Positions 27,608 to 36,349 of a DNA stretch of 64,000 nt are shown in pieces (the stretch's first letter is position 1; each line of letters starts with the position of its first letter). The notes under the pieces were generated by a model. It searched no databases and was not told the DNA's origin. It was given only the letters and a program-made list of their open reading frames with translations. The DNA comes from CAYUVA01 sp964448115 [NCBI: uncultured bacterium] (GTDB lineage: Bacteria > CAYUVA01): positions 31,474 to 95,473 of the forward strand of contig CAYUVA010000009.1 of assembly GCA_964448115.1 (NCBI GenBank), in the 5' to 3' direction. The position numbers and the translations under genes are program-made.

Positions 27608-28555
27608 ATGAACCAACCTAAGAGCCTTGTGGAAGAAGCCTTTGAGAAGGCTTTCAGGGCTTATTTTATATACCTTTCCGCTGAAAAGGGACTTGCGAAA
27701 AACACGGTTAATGCATACCGGCAAGATCTGGAGAATTTCCTTGGGTTCTTGGATGAGAATTACCCTGGTTTTAAGATCGATCAGGTTGAACAGTCAACTA
27801 TTATCTCCTTTATGGAGCATCAGAAGAAACAGGACAAGAGCATCTTAAGCATCATCCGCAGCCTAGTGAGCCTGCGCAGCTTTTTTGGCTATGCTGCCCT
27901 GGAAGGATTCATGCCAGCAGATATAACTGCGAACATCGAATTCCCCTCCTTCTGGCACAAACTGCCCACTGTGCTAACCATTGAGGAGATGGATCGAATT
28001 CTTAGGGTGCCTGACATAAGCAAACCGATCGGCTTAAGAGACCGCACAATTCTGGAGGTGCTTTATGCCACAGGGCTTAGGGTTTCGGAGCTGGTAAACC
28101 TGACCACCAACGATGTGAACCTTGATATGGGATTTATCGCATGTCGAGGCAAGGGAGACAAGGAGCGCATCGTTCCATTGGGCGAGGCGGCTATCAACTG
28201 GATAAAGCGATATCTCAAGGAAGCGAGGATGCTGGTAAGCAGCAAACCGCTAGCAAAGCCACACTTGTTTATAAATCGTTGGGGTAATAGACTCAGTCGA
28301 GTTTGGGTTTGGAAGATGATCAAGCATTGTGCGATTGTGGCTGGCATAGACAAGGAGATCTCCCCACATACATTCAGGCATACATTCGCAACCCACTTAC
28401 TTTCCGGTGGCGCAAATCTTCGGGCAATACAGGTCATGTTAGGACATGCGGATATCTCTTCTACGCAGATCTACACTCACATAACTGATGAGGACCTAAG
28501 AAAGACTTACGATGAGCGACATCCCAGGGCAAAGAAATTTCATGTTATGAAATAA
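27608..28555 (+). CDS. Xer-type site-specific tyrosine recombinase
   Basis: A 315-residue recombinase with a SAM-like N-terminal core-binding domain (FRAYFIYLSAEKGLAKNTVNAYRQDL) and a C-terminal catalytic domain. The catalytic residues are visible: Arg in ATGLRVSELVNL, Lys in GKGDKERIVPL, HxxR in HTFRHTFATHLL, His in LGHADISST and Tyr in QIYTH. Length and order fit XerC/XerD, which resolve chromosome dimers at dif; which of the two it is cannot be decided. The housekeeping neighbours favour a chromosomal Xer over a phage integrase. Confidence 0.9.
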   Translation: MNQPKSLVEEAFEKAFRAYFIYLSAEKGLAKNTVNAYRQDLENFLGFLDENYPGFKIDQVEQSTIISFMEHQKKQDKSILSIIRSLVSLRSFFGYAALEGFMPADITANIEFPSFWHKLPTVLTIEEMDRILRVPDISKPIGLRDRTILEVLYATGLRVSELVNLTTNDVNLDMGFIACRGKGDKERIVPLGEAAINWIKRYLKEARMLVSSKPLAKPHLFINRWGNRLSRVWVWKMIKHCAIVAGIDKEISPHTFRHTFATHLLSGGANLRAIQVMLGHADISSTQIYTHITDEDLRKTYDERHPRAKKFHVMK

Positions 28556-28624
28556 ATGAAGGTAACTTGCAACCATAAATATTAACTCCATAAGTTAAAA
28601 GGATAAGGATTAAAAGTAAAGAAA

Positions 28625-29152
28625 ATGGCTATCTATGAGTTTGACCAAAAGAGACCCAAGTTTGGGAAGGATTGTTATGTCGCTGATGAGGCTACCATCA
28701 TCGGTGGAGTTACCATCGGCGATGGTTGTTATGTTGGACCTGGAGCAGTGCTGCGAGGCGACTACGGCGATATTGTCATCGGCAGCAATTGTAGCATCGA
28801 GGAGAATGTCATGATCCACGCTCGTCCTTCTGAGATCTGCACAATCGGTGATCATGTAACTGTCGGACATGCCTGTATGATACACAACGCTAAGCATATT
28901 GGCGACTGGTGCGTGCTAGGCATGGCAAGCGTGATCAGCGACTGGGTGGTTCTGGGCAAGTGGGTGGTCGTTGCCGAGGGGGCAGTGGTTAAAAACAACA
29001 CCAAGATACCTGATGAAAAGGTGATCGCCGGCATCCCTGCAAAGATAATCGCAGATGTAAAGCCTGAGTATATGAAGATCTGGGGAGAGTTCAAACGCAT
29101 CTATGTCGAGCTTGCCCGCACATACAGGGATAGGCTTAAAAGGATTAAATGA
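28625..29152 (+). CDS. Gamma-class carbonic anhydrase-like hexapeptide protein
   Basis: A 175-residue left-handed beta-helix protein of the YrdA/CaiE family. Hexapeptide repeats (ATIIGGVTIGDGCYVGPGAV and on) form the body. The metal-site histidines are in MIHARP and in VGHACMIHNA, and the end IAGIPAKIIADVKPEYM is typical. A role in carbonic anhydrase activity or as an uncharacterised acyltransferase is possible; activity cannot be predicted. It stands 70 nt after the recombinase. Confidence 0.88.
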   Translation: MAIYEFDQKRPKFGKDCYVADEATIIGGVTIGDGCYVGPGAVLRGDYGDIVIGSNCSIEENVMIHARPSEICTIGDHVTVGHACMIHNAKHIGDWCVLGMASVISDWVVLGKWVVVAEGAVVKNNTKIPDEKVIAGIPAKIIADVKPEYMKIWGEFKRIYVELARTYRDRLKRIK

Positions 29153-29196
29153 GAATGTTTATGTTTTGAAATAATAACCTTTGCTTGATTGAAGAT

Positions 29197-31041
29197 ATGG
29201 GTAGAATAAAAGTCATGTCACCGATTCTGGCTGATATGATCGCTGCTGGCGAGGTGGTAGAACGCCCGGAGTCAGTTGTCAAGGAGATTTTAGAGAACGC
29301 TATTGATGCCGAGGCAGACTATATTGAGCTTACCATTGAAGGTGGCGGAAAGAGGTTGATCGGCTGCAAGGACAATGGCTGCGGCATGGATGCGGATGAT
29401 GCGGCTCTCGCATTTATGCGCCATGCCACCAGCAAGATCTTCGAGCCGGAGGACCTGGAGGCGATACGAACCCTCGGCTTTCGCGGGGAAGCGCTGCCTA
29501 GCATAGCTTCAGTGGCAAGAGTTGAGGTCATAACCAAGAGTCCGACCTGCAAACTGGGAACCCATCTTAAGATACATGGCGGTGAGGTAGTATATAGCTG
29601 CCAGGTAGAGGCTCCTCAAGGAACTCATATCAAGGTAATGGATCTGTTTTATAAGACACCGGCGCGCCGTAAATTCCTGAAGTCAGATGAGACCGAGGCA
29701 AGAAGATGCTTAAGTGTAATTGAGAGGATCGCATTATTTTACAAGGAGATACATATCAATTACATAAAGGATGGCAAACAACTCATGACCGCCTTGCCGT
29801 CATCGGACTACCGTCAACGCATCGCCTCCATCTTTGGCAGCGATCTGGCAATAGGGCTGCTCGAGGTGAACTACCAGGCAGGCGAACTTGCATTGCACGG
29901 TTATATCAGCAAGCCGGGCAACTTCAAAAACAACCGCAATTACTTGATCCTATACTTGAATGGGAGATTGATCAAAGATCCAATCATCCAGTCCGCCATC
30001 CACAAGGGGTATGACCGATTGCTACCATCTGGCAAGTACCCGGTTGCCATGCTCTTTTTATATATCAACCCTGCTGCGGTTGACATAAATATCCATCCAA
30101 CCAAGCAGGAGGTTCGCTTCTCCAACACCAGCGAGATCTTTGCTGCGGTCAATAATGCCGTATCAAGGGCTTTGCGAGGGATGACTCCACCTGACATGGA
30201 CCTGGGGCATGATAGAGGCAGGAAAAGCAGCAAAGCAGGCAAGGTGGATGACAGCTTCTTCACGCCGCCACCTAGACCTGGTATCCAAGGCCAAATATCT
30301 CCGGATAGTGAGGGGAGTGCTGGGGATACTGGGAAATGGCGTGATTCCCCTGAAGATTCCTTCACTGGCAAGGCATCCATGCCCCAGATGAAGGAACTCG
30401 AACATGCGATCCCAGAGCGGGCAAAGTACAATATAAACCAGGATGTAAAAGGAAGCCTCGATGTTGAAAGCTGGCAGGTCGTGGGACAGCTTTGGAATAC
30501 TTATATAATCGTGCAAGGTACAGATGAGCTTCTTTTAGTAGATCAACATGTGGCTCACGAAAGAATAATCTACGAGGATCTAGTTGAGAAAATGAAGAAA
30601 GGCAAGCTCTTTATTCAATCGCTAGTAACCCCATTGTGTATAAACCTGAAGCCAGATCATTATCAATTCGCGCTCAAGAATCTCGAGGCATTCGCATCAC
30701 TTGGCTTCGACCTGGAGGACTTCGGAGAGAATACGCTTTTGCTGCGCGGTTTACCTTCCGGGCTTAAGATTAAGGATGTTGAGGGGCTTATACTTGATAT
30801 ACTGGAGGAATTGCTCGATGAAGAAACGCCATCGAGCATAAATTCGCTGCGCGATGCGGTGCTGATATCGACTGCCTGCAAGGCAGCAATCAAGGCAAAT
30901 CAGGCGCTAGATTTCCGCCAGATGCAGTCGCTTATAAAGCAGCTTGCACGAACTACCACACCTCATGTTTGTCCCCATGGCCGTCCGGTCATCATGCGCC
31001 TCTCCAAGGGCAAGGTAGATAGCAACTTTCAGAGACCATAG
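29197..31041 (+). CDS. mutL: DNA mismatch repair protein MutL
   Basis: A 614-residue mismatch-repair ATPase. The GHKL ATPase domain carries AAGEVVERPESVVKEILENAIDA, DNGCGM and GFRGEALPSIASVARVEV; FYKTPARRKFLKS follows. A linker of about 120 residues joins a C-terminal dimerisation domain that includes VDQHVAHERIIYEDL, of the DQHAxxER type seen in endonuclease-bearing MutL, together with CPHGRPVIMRL. No MutH is visible, so MutL is probably the nicking enzyme. The ATG at 29197 is chosen over a TTG at 29185 because the family starts with M-x-x-I-x-x-L. miaA begins 7 nt downstream. Confidence 0.95.
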   Translation: MGRIKVMSPILADMIAAGEVVERPESVVKEILENAIDAEADYIELTIEGGGKRLIGCKDNGCGMDADDAALAFMRHATSKIFEPEDLEAIRTLGFRGEALPSIASVARVEVITKSPTCKLGTHLKIHGGEVVYSCQVEAPQGTHIKVMDLFYKTPARRKFLKSDETEARRCLSVIERIALFYKEIHINYIKDGKQLMTALPSSDYRQRIASIFGSDLAIGLLEVNYQAGELALHGYISKPGNFKNNRNYLILYLNGRLIKDPIIQSAIHKGYDRLLPSGKYPVAMLFLYINPAAVDINIHPTKQEVRFSNTSEIFAAVNNAVSRALRGMTPPDMDLGHDRGRKSSKAGKVDDSFFTPPPRPGIQGQISPDSEGSAGDTGKWRDSPEDSFTGKASMPQMKELEHAIPERAKYNINQDVKGSLDVESWQVVGQLWNTYIIVQGTDELLLVDQHVAHERIIYEDLVEKMKKGKLFIQSLVTPLCINLKPDHYQFALKNLEAFASLGFDLEDFGENTLLLRGLPSGLKIKDVEGLILDILEELLDEETPSSINSLRDAVLISTACKAAIKANQALDFRQMQSLIKQLARTTTPHVCPHGRPVIMRLSKGKVDSNFQRP

Positions 31042-31048
31042 ATAATCC

Positions 31049-31969
31049 ATGCCCATACTCGTCATCGCAGGTCCCACCGCAGTTGGCAAAACCAGCCTGG
31101 TTGTACAGCTTGGCAAACTACTGCCTATCGAGGTGATCAACGCAGACTCCAGGCAGGTGTATCGCTACATGGATATCGGCTCGGCAAAACCGACCGCTGA
31201 TGAACAGGAGATGGTAAAACATCATCTTATAGATGTCGTTTATCCGCATCAGGGATTCAGCGCCGGCGATTTCATGGTTCGAGGTAGATCTCTTATCGAG
31301 GAGATAATAAGTCGCGGAAAACTCCCGGTTATCGCCGGGGGCGCAGGCTTGTATATAAAAGCGCTTATTGATGGAATCTTCGAGGCACCGGTTATTCCCC
31401 AGGATTTTCGCTCTCAGGTCAGGGAACAGGCAAAGGGGATAGACTCGACCAAGCTCCATGCACTATTGAAGAAGTGCGATCCAGTCTTCGCAGATAGGAT
31501 AAACCCCAGGGATCGCTATCGGATACTGCGCGGATTGGAGGTGTACCGCTACTTTGGAAAGCCCATATCTGAGTTGCATAAGCAAAGGGTAGCTATCGAG
31601 GATAAGTATGACTTTAGCTTTATCTTCCTGGTTCGTCCTCGGCAAGTACTTTATGAGCGTATAGATGCTCGTGCAATCCAGATGATCGAACAGGGGCTGA
31701 TCGATGAGACCAGGAGGCTTCTCGATATGGGCTACACTCCTGATTTGAAATCAATGAGCGGAATGGGATACCGGGAGATGATCGACTACCATGCTGGCGA
31801 GATTACCTTGGAACAAGCCTTGCAGCAGATGTGTCAGCGTACCCGCAATTACGCTAAGAGGCAGCTTACCTGGTTCAAGAAGGATACAAGATACCGCTGG
31901 ATAGACCTGGGCAATAGTACCGACTTTCATAAAACAGCAGTAGAGCTTTTGAAAATTGCAAAAACCTAG
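31049..31969 (+). CDS. miaA: tRNA dimethylallyltransferase
   Basis: A 306-residue prenyltransferase that adds dimethylallyl to A37 of tRNAs reading UNN codons. The P-loop GPTAVGKT, the Asp in NADSRQVYRYMDIGSAKPT, PVIAGGAGLYIKAL and the zinc-less C-terminal RTRNYAKRQLTWFK are all present. It follows mutL directly, the classical mutL-miaA order. hfq, which often comes next, is absent; hflX starts 31 nt later. Confidence 0.96.
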   Translation: MPILVIAGPTAVGKTSLVVQLGKLLPIEVINADSRQVYRYMDIGSAKPTADEQEMVKHHLIDVVYPHQGFSAGDFMVRGRSLIEEIISRGKLPVIAGGAGLYIKALIDGIFEAPVIPQDFRSQVREQAKGIDSTKLHALLKKCDPVFADRINPRDRYRILRGLEVYRYFGKPISELHKQRVAIEDKYDFSFIFLVRPRQVLYERIDARAIQMIEQGLIDETRRLLDMGYTPDLKSMSGMGYREMIDYHAGEITLEQALQQMCQRTRNYAKRQLTWFKKDTRYRWIDLGNSTDFHKTAVELLKIAKT

Positions 31970-32000
31970 GGTTCTAATATACTTTTACCAGATACCTTGA

Positions 32001-33275
32001 ATGAGCCAACCTATAGTAAAACAGGAAAAATCGGAACGAGCATTGCTGGTGGGAGTTGAGTTTTCACACGCCCTACTCGATCACCTTGAATATTCATTAG
32101 AGGAGCTTAAGCAACTAACCTTGGCAGCCGGGGCAATCTTCGTGGATGCAGTGTCAACAACTCGCCACGGACCGGATTCAGCCTATTTCATTGGCAAGGG
32201 CAAGGTAGAAGAGATAAAGGAACTGGTGGAGGATGAGAAAATAGATATAGTCATCTTCGATGATGCGCTTACTCCGTCACAGCAACGAAACCTTGAGGAT
32301 GCGATCGAGTGCAAGGTGATCGACCGCGAGGCGCTGATCCTAGATGTTTTCGCTCGACGGGCAAAGACCTCAGAGGGCAAGCTACAGGTGGAGCTTGCCC
32401 AATACATGTACTATCTGCCCCGGCTTGCTGGATTATGGAAGCACTTCAGCAGGCTGGGAGGCGGCATCGGCACCAGGGGACCGGGTGAAACGCAGCTCGA
32501 ATACGACCGCCGGGTAGTCAGAGAGCGAATAAAGAAGATCAAGGAAAAACTGCAAAAGGTCTCCAAGACCAGGGAGCTGCAAAGGACTAAAAGGCATCGC
32601 TCACCAATGCCTAGCGTGGCAATAGTAGGCTATACAAATGCCGGCAAATCGACCCTGTTGAACGCATTGACCGATGCTGATGCCTTGGTTGAGGATCAGT
32701 ACTTCGCCACCCTGGAGCCGATTATCCGGCGCTGCGTTCTGGATACTGGCCAGGTGATACTGCTCAGCGATACGGTCGGCTTCATCGATAAGCTGCCCCA
32801 TCATCTAATCGAGGCATTCAAATCGACCCTCGAAGAGGTCGTTGAGGCTGATTACCTGATAGAGGTGCACGATATAAATATTCCTCATCTCGGGCGCCAC
32901 AAGGAAGTGGTAGATCAAGTCCTCAAGCAGCTAGGGGCTGAGCAGAAGCCGAGATTACTCGTGCTCAACAAGCTCGATATGGCAATCAATCCTGAGCTGG
33001 TCCATACCTTGGAGCAAAGATACGATTCCATAGCCATCTCTGCTACTGAGGGTACAAATCTCGACCTTTTGAAAGTCAAGATACGAGATATGATCTCACC
33101 GCAATTCCCTAAAGTATTAGTTAGAATACCGCTCTGTGATGGAAAGATGATCGCTCTGGCACAAAAAAGCTGCTATATTCTATCGCAACGATATGATACA
33201 GATAGCGTTCATATACAGATGCAGGTGCCTAATTATTTATACAAAGACTTCGAGCATTACTTAACAAAAGAATGA
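32001..33275 (+). CDS. hflX: GTPase HflX
   Basis: A 424-residue ribosome-associated GTPase that rescues or splits ribosomes under stress. The N-terminal HflX domain includes DDALTPSQQRNLEDAI and the glycine-rich segment GGGIGTRGPGETQLE with a downstream coiled region. The G domain has G1 GYTNAGKS, G3 DTVGFIDKLPHHL and G4 NKLD. The C-terminal domain is short. It overlaps the next gene by four bases, which places a lipoprotein gene in the same transcript. Confidence 0.95.
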   Translation: MSQPIVKQEKSERALLVGVEFSHALLDHLEYSLEELKQLTLAAGAIFVDAVSTTRHGPDSAYFIGKGKVEEIKELVEDEKIDIVIFDDALTPSQQRNLEDAIECKVIDREALILDVFARRAKTSEGKLQVELAQYMYYLPRLAGLWKHFSRLGGGIGTRGPGETQLEYDRRVVRERIKKIKEKLQKVSKTRELQRTKRHRSPMPSVAIVGYTNAGKSTLLNALTDADALVEDQYFATLEPIIRRCVLDTGQVILLSDTVGFIDKLPHHLIEAFKSTLEEVVEADYLIEVHDINIPHLGRHKEVVDQVLKQLGAEQKPRLLVLNKLDMAINPELVHTLEQRYDSIAISATEGTNLDLLKVKIRDMISPQFPKVLVRIPLCDGKMIALAQKSCYILSQRYDTDSVHIQMQVPNYLYKDFEHYLTKE

Positions 33276-34543
33276 AAGTACAGTTAAGCAACCATAGATC
33301 GATATCTTTTTGCCTGGCTTGCCTTGCCATTATTTTACTGTCATCTGGTTGTATTCCTACAGCTAAGCCTCTTGGTCAGCAACATTTCGTTTTGAGACAG
33401 GAGCTTAGCAGCCACCAGGTTCTCGATGCGCCTGCCGGTTGTCGCACGAATGATGCAAATAATGCGGTAATCGAGGGGAGACAACTTTATTACCAAGGCA
33501 AGTATAATGAGGCTATCTCCTTGTTTGAGCAAGCCATTTCCAGCCATTCTGACTGCCTTCAAGCCTTGATCGGATTAGGTTTATCATATTATGCACTGGG
33601 TGAATACGATGCCAGCTTGGAGCCTTTCGAGCAGGCTCTTGAGCTTGCGCCGAGCGATATCACGATCAATATCGACCTCGAGTTAATCGCCCTAAAAGCA
33701 AGTAGAAACCACCTGGTGAAGGCAAAAGATCTGATCGCGCAGGGATATTTTAATGATGCCCAGCTTGAGCTTCAAAAGGCGATAGATCTCAAGAATGACC
33801 TGGCTCCAGCATACTTGGAGCTAGCCAATCTATACATATCACAGCATAAGCTCAGCGATGCGGTCTCTATCCTGGATGAAGCGCTTGTATATAATCCAGA
33901 TTCTCCGGCGATCGCCAGGCTACGCATTCAAACCATGATCGATGCAGGCATGTACGCTGAAGCAAAGTTCGCTATTGAAGGCTACGATGGCGTGGATCGC
34001 TCATCATTACAGGCTTTGCTTAATATGAGGCAACGCCAGGCGACCCTGCCGCCACAATACATGTATTCGCTGGCAAAAGACAAGATAACCAGGGGTGATC
34101 TGGCATCGATAACCATGAATAATCTCGATCTCACCTTCTTTGCGCCAAAAGATAGCGACGCTAAGCCGGTTATTATCGACATCTCAGAACACTGGGCAAG
34201 GAATGATATCATAGAATCAATAGAGTATGGCTTTTTTACCCCTTACCGAGATCACACCTTCAAGCCAGGGAGCCTGGTTTTACGCGGGGAGCTAGCAAGC
34301 CTGTTATTTCGCTTGATTGAGCTTAGCAGGCTTGAGATAGAAGGGAGTTACAACCAAGATACACCAAAGGTGAATGATCTCTATAAGGAAAACATCTATT
34401 ATGTCCCTATAATGACCGTGCTGCAGTTAGGATTGATGGAGACAGGGCAGGGTAACTTCAACTTCTCTGGATATGTTTCAGGCAGAGAGGCTGTAGCAGC
34501 GATGGAGAGACTGAATGCCTTATTAAACGAGGGGCTCCAATGA
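33272..34543 (+). CDS. TPR lipoprotein with a C-terminal SLH-like domain
   Basis: A 423-residue exported protein. The signal peptide ends in a lipobox-like LLSSGC (Cys27). Residues about 70-240 hold TPR units, e.g. GRQLYYQGKYNEAISLFEQAI and ALIGLGLSYYALGEYDASLE. After residue 300 it has an S-layer-homology-like segment, DISEHWARNDIIESIEYGFF followed by FKPGSLVLRGELASLLFRLI. Such domains bind secondary cell-wall polymers or peptidoglycan; they are unusual at the end of a TPR lipoprotein. It overlaps hflX and the next gene by four bases each, so the three are probably one transcript. Confidence 0.75.
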   Translation: MKVQLSNHRSISFCLACLAIILLSSGCIPTAKPLGQQHFVLRQELSSHQVLDAPAGCRTNDANNAVIEGRQLYYQGKYNEAISLFEQAISSHSDCLQALIGLGLSYYALGEYDASLEPFEQALELAPSDITINIDLELIALKASRNHLVKAKDLIAQGYFNDAQLELQKAIDLKNDLAPAYLELANLYISQHKLSDAVSILDEALVYNPDSPAIARLRIQTMIDAGMYAEAKFAIEGYDGVDRSSLQALLNMRQRQATLPPQYMYSLAKDKITRGDLASITMNNLDLTFFAPKDSDAKPVIIDISEHWARNDIIESIEYGFFTPYRDHTFKPGSLVLRGELASLLFRLIELSRLEIEGSYNQDTPKVNDLYKENIYYVPIMTVLQLGLMETGQGNFNFSGYVSGREAVAAMERLNALLNEGLQ

Positions 34544-35178
34544 GACGAGATACCCTATATAAAGCCTTTATTGCAGCGTCTTTATTGGCAATTTTCTTTG
34601 TGATCGTCATACCCCTTCCAGCAGGAGCCAAGGAGATATATTTATTGGTGGAGAAGGTGCATAATCGCACCTCGATCACGCAGCCTGAGCTTAGCAACAT
34701 GGCAAAGATCATGCTTATAAGCAGGATCAATAAGTTCAAGGGCATCAAGGCGGTGGATCTAGGCGCATTGGTAGATGCAAATATGAGTGCTGCCCAAAAA
34801 CAACAAGCGCTTAATGATATGGGAGTGAACTACCGGCTTGAGGGGGAGGTGCTTCAGTATTATGAAGAGCGCTCCAGCATCTTTAGCTTCGGCATTAAGG
34901 AGCATGCGGCTTATTTGACCCTAGGAGCTAGGGTGTTAGATCGGCGCAATAATGAGATAGTCTGGGCACAAGCGAGATCAGGCTTCGGGGTTGATACATA
35001 CGCACGAGTCTGTGGATTCAACTGGAGGAGAAAGCATCACCCGGATTTCTTCAGGTATTTGCTTCGGCGAGCTATTGACCATCTGGTAGAGGATCTGGGG
35101 CATAGTTTGATACAAATTGAGGGAAAAAGAGAAAGTGGAATAAACGATACCCTTATTTTCAAAGGGAGCCCAAGATGA
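34540..35178 (+). CDS. Exported protein, weak LpoB/CsgG-like resemblance
   Basis: A 212-residue protein with an N-terminal signal segment (about residues 10-30, ending in PAGAKE). The mature part follows the sequence pattern of curli-assembly CsgG / LpoB type proteins: an N-terminal strand with VEKVHNRTS, an alpha helix MAKIMLISRINKF, and YRLEGEVLQYYEE with ARVLDRRNNEIVWAQ. No lipobox Cys was seen. The function is unknown; a periplasmic partner of the preceding TPR lipoprotein is suggested by the overlapping ATGA junction. The family call is tentative. Confidence 0.45.
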   Translation: MRRDTLYKAFIAASLLAIFFVIVIPLPAGAKEIYLLVEKVHNRTSITQPELSNMAKIMLISRINKFKGIKAVDLGALVDANMSAAQKQQALNDMGVNYRLEGEVLQYYEERSSIFSFGIKEHAAYLTLGARVLDRRNNEIVWAQARSGFGVDTYARVCGFNWRRKHHPDFFRYLLRRAIDHLVEDLGHSLIQIEGKRESGINDTLIFKGSPR

Positions 35179-36305
35179 AGAAGGTGCTAGGGAACGAGTG
35201 GGTTCAGTTCTTTGGAGCGATCTTACTTTTGATCGCGTTATGTTATTTTATATATTCGATAAGAGCCATACTTTTTCCGTTCATTGTCAGCTTTGCGATC
35301 GCCTATTTACTGGATCCGGTGGTAGATTTCCTCGAGAGGCGCAAGATATCACGATTACTAGCCATCGTGATAGTTGTATGCATTCTACTCATCATTCTGG
35401 CGCTGTTTATTCTGATAATAGTGCCCAGCACCATCACACAGTTCCAGCATTTAGCTGGTAAATTCCCAGGCTACCTTGAGACCATTCAACACAGGACCAT
35501 CCCGGCTGTGGAAAAATTTCTTCATATCGATATACCGAATAATACCGAGCAGTTATACAAGGAGCTGATGAATAGATTTTATAGCTTGCAGGAGATCCCC
35601 TGGGATAAGCTTTCTCCGTTGACCGGCTACTTATCCAAGGTCTTTAGTAGTCTGCTTAGCTTTATCATAACCCTGGTCAATCTGGTATTGATCCCTATCC
35701 TGGCATTTTACTTTCTCTTGGATATCGACAAGATATATAAGAAAGTCCGCGAGTTCATACCCCTTAAATACCGCGATGAGATAGTCGGCTGGTTCAAGCA
35801 GGTTCACGCAGTCTTGAGCGGATTCATTCGCGGGCAACTCACTGTCTGCCTGATACTTGCGGTCATGTATAGCACCGGCTTGGCTATAGTTGGCATTCCA
35901 CTATGGGCTTTGATCGGCATCATAGCTGGTTTCTCCAATCTTATCCCTTACTTGGGATATTTCATAGGTATCATCCCCTCACTGCTATTGGCGCTACTAG
36001 AATATGGAGATCTGAAGCACATTTTAGGCGTCTTCATAGCCTTCACCATTGTGCAGACCATAGAGGGGAATCTTCTCACCCCCAAGATAGTGGGGAACAA
36101 GGTGGGATTGCACCCACTGGTGGTTGTGCTGGCATTGTTAATCGGTGGTAAATTCTTCGGATTTATCGGGGTGCTTGTAGCCCTGCCGGTAACCGCTGTA
36201 CTGAATGTTTTTTTCAAGATAGCCCTAAATAAGTATCTATCCTCACGCTTTTACCTGGGAGATAATGCTGCTAAAATAAAGGATAATGATACTGCGGATC
36301 AATAA
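35175..36305 (+). CDS. AI-2E family permease (PerM/YdiK-like)
   Basis: A 376-residue membrane protein with about eight helices. Characteristic segments are FPFIVSFAIAYLLDPVVDFLERRKISR, the amphipathic loop region with VEKFLHI, PILAFYFLLDIDKIYKK, the helix with RGQLTVCLILAVMYSTGLAIVGIPLW and NLIPYLGYFIGIIPSLLLALLEYGD. The family includes exporters of the signal AI-2 as well as Na+/H+ antiporters and permeases of unknown substrate, so AI-2 export is not established here. It overlaps the preceding gene by four bases and abuts the next. Confidence 0.9.
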   Translation: MKKVLGNEWVQFFGAILLLIALCYFIYSIRAILFPFIVSFAIAYLLDPVVDFLERRKISRLLAIVIVVCILLIILALFILIIVPSTITQFQHLAGKFPGYLETIQHRTIPAVEKFLHIDIPNNTEQLYKELMNRFYSLQEIPWDKLSPLTGYLSKVFSSLLSFIITLVNLVLIPILAFYFLLDIDKIYKKVREFIPLKYRDEIVGWFKQVHAVLSGFIRGQLTVCLILAVMYSTGLAIVGIPLWALIGIIAGFSNLIPYLGYFIGIIPSLLLALLEYGDLKHILGVFIAFTIVQTIEGNLLTPKIVGNKVGLHPLVVVLALLIGGKFFGFIGVLVALPVTAVLNVFFKIALNKYLSSRFYLGDNAAKIKDNDTADQ

Positions 36306-36349
36306 TGAAACAAACAAGAGATCGTTTTTTCCTTTGGACGGGAGCCACC

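Noticed and set aside
27608-28555. Phage or integron integrase
   Set aside because: The length, motif spacing and housekeeping neighbours fit a chromosomal XerC/XerD protein, and no attachment site or cassette genes are nearby.
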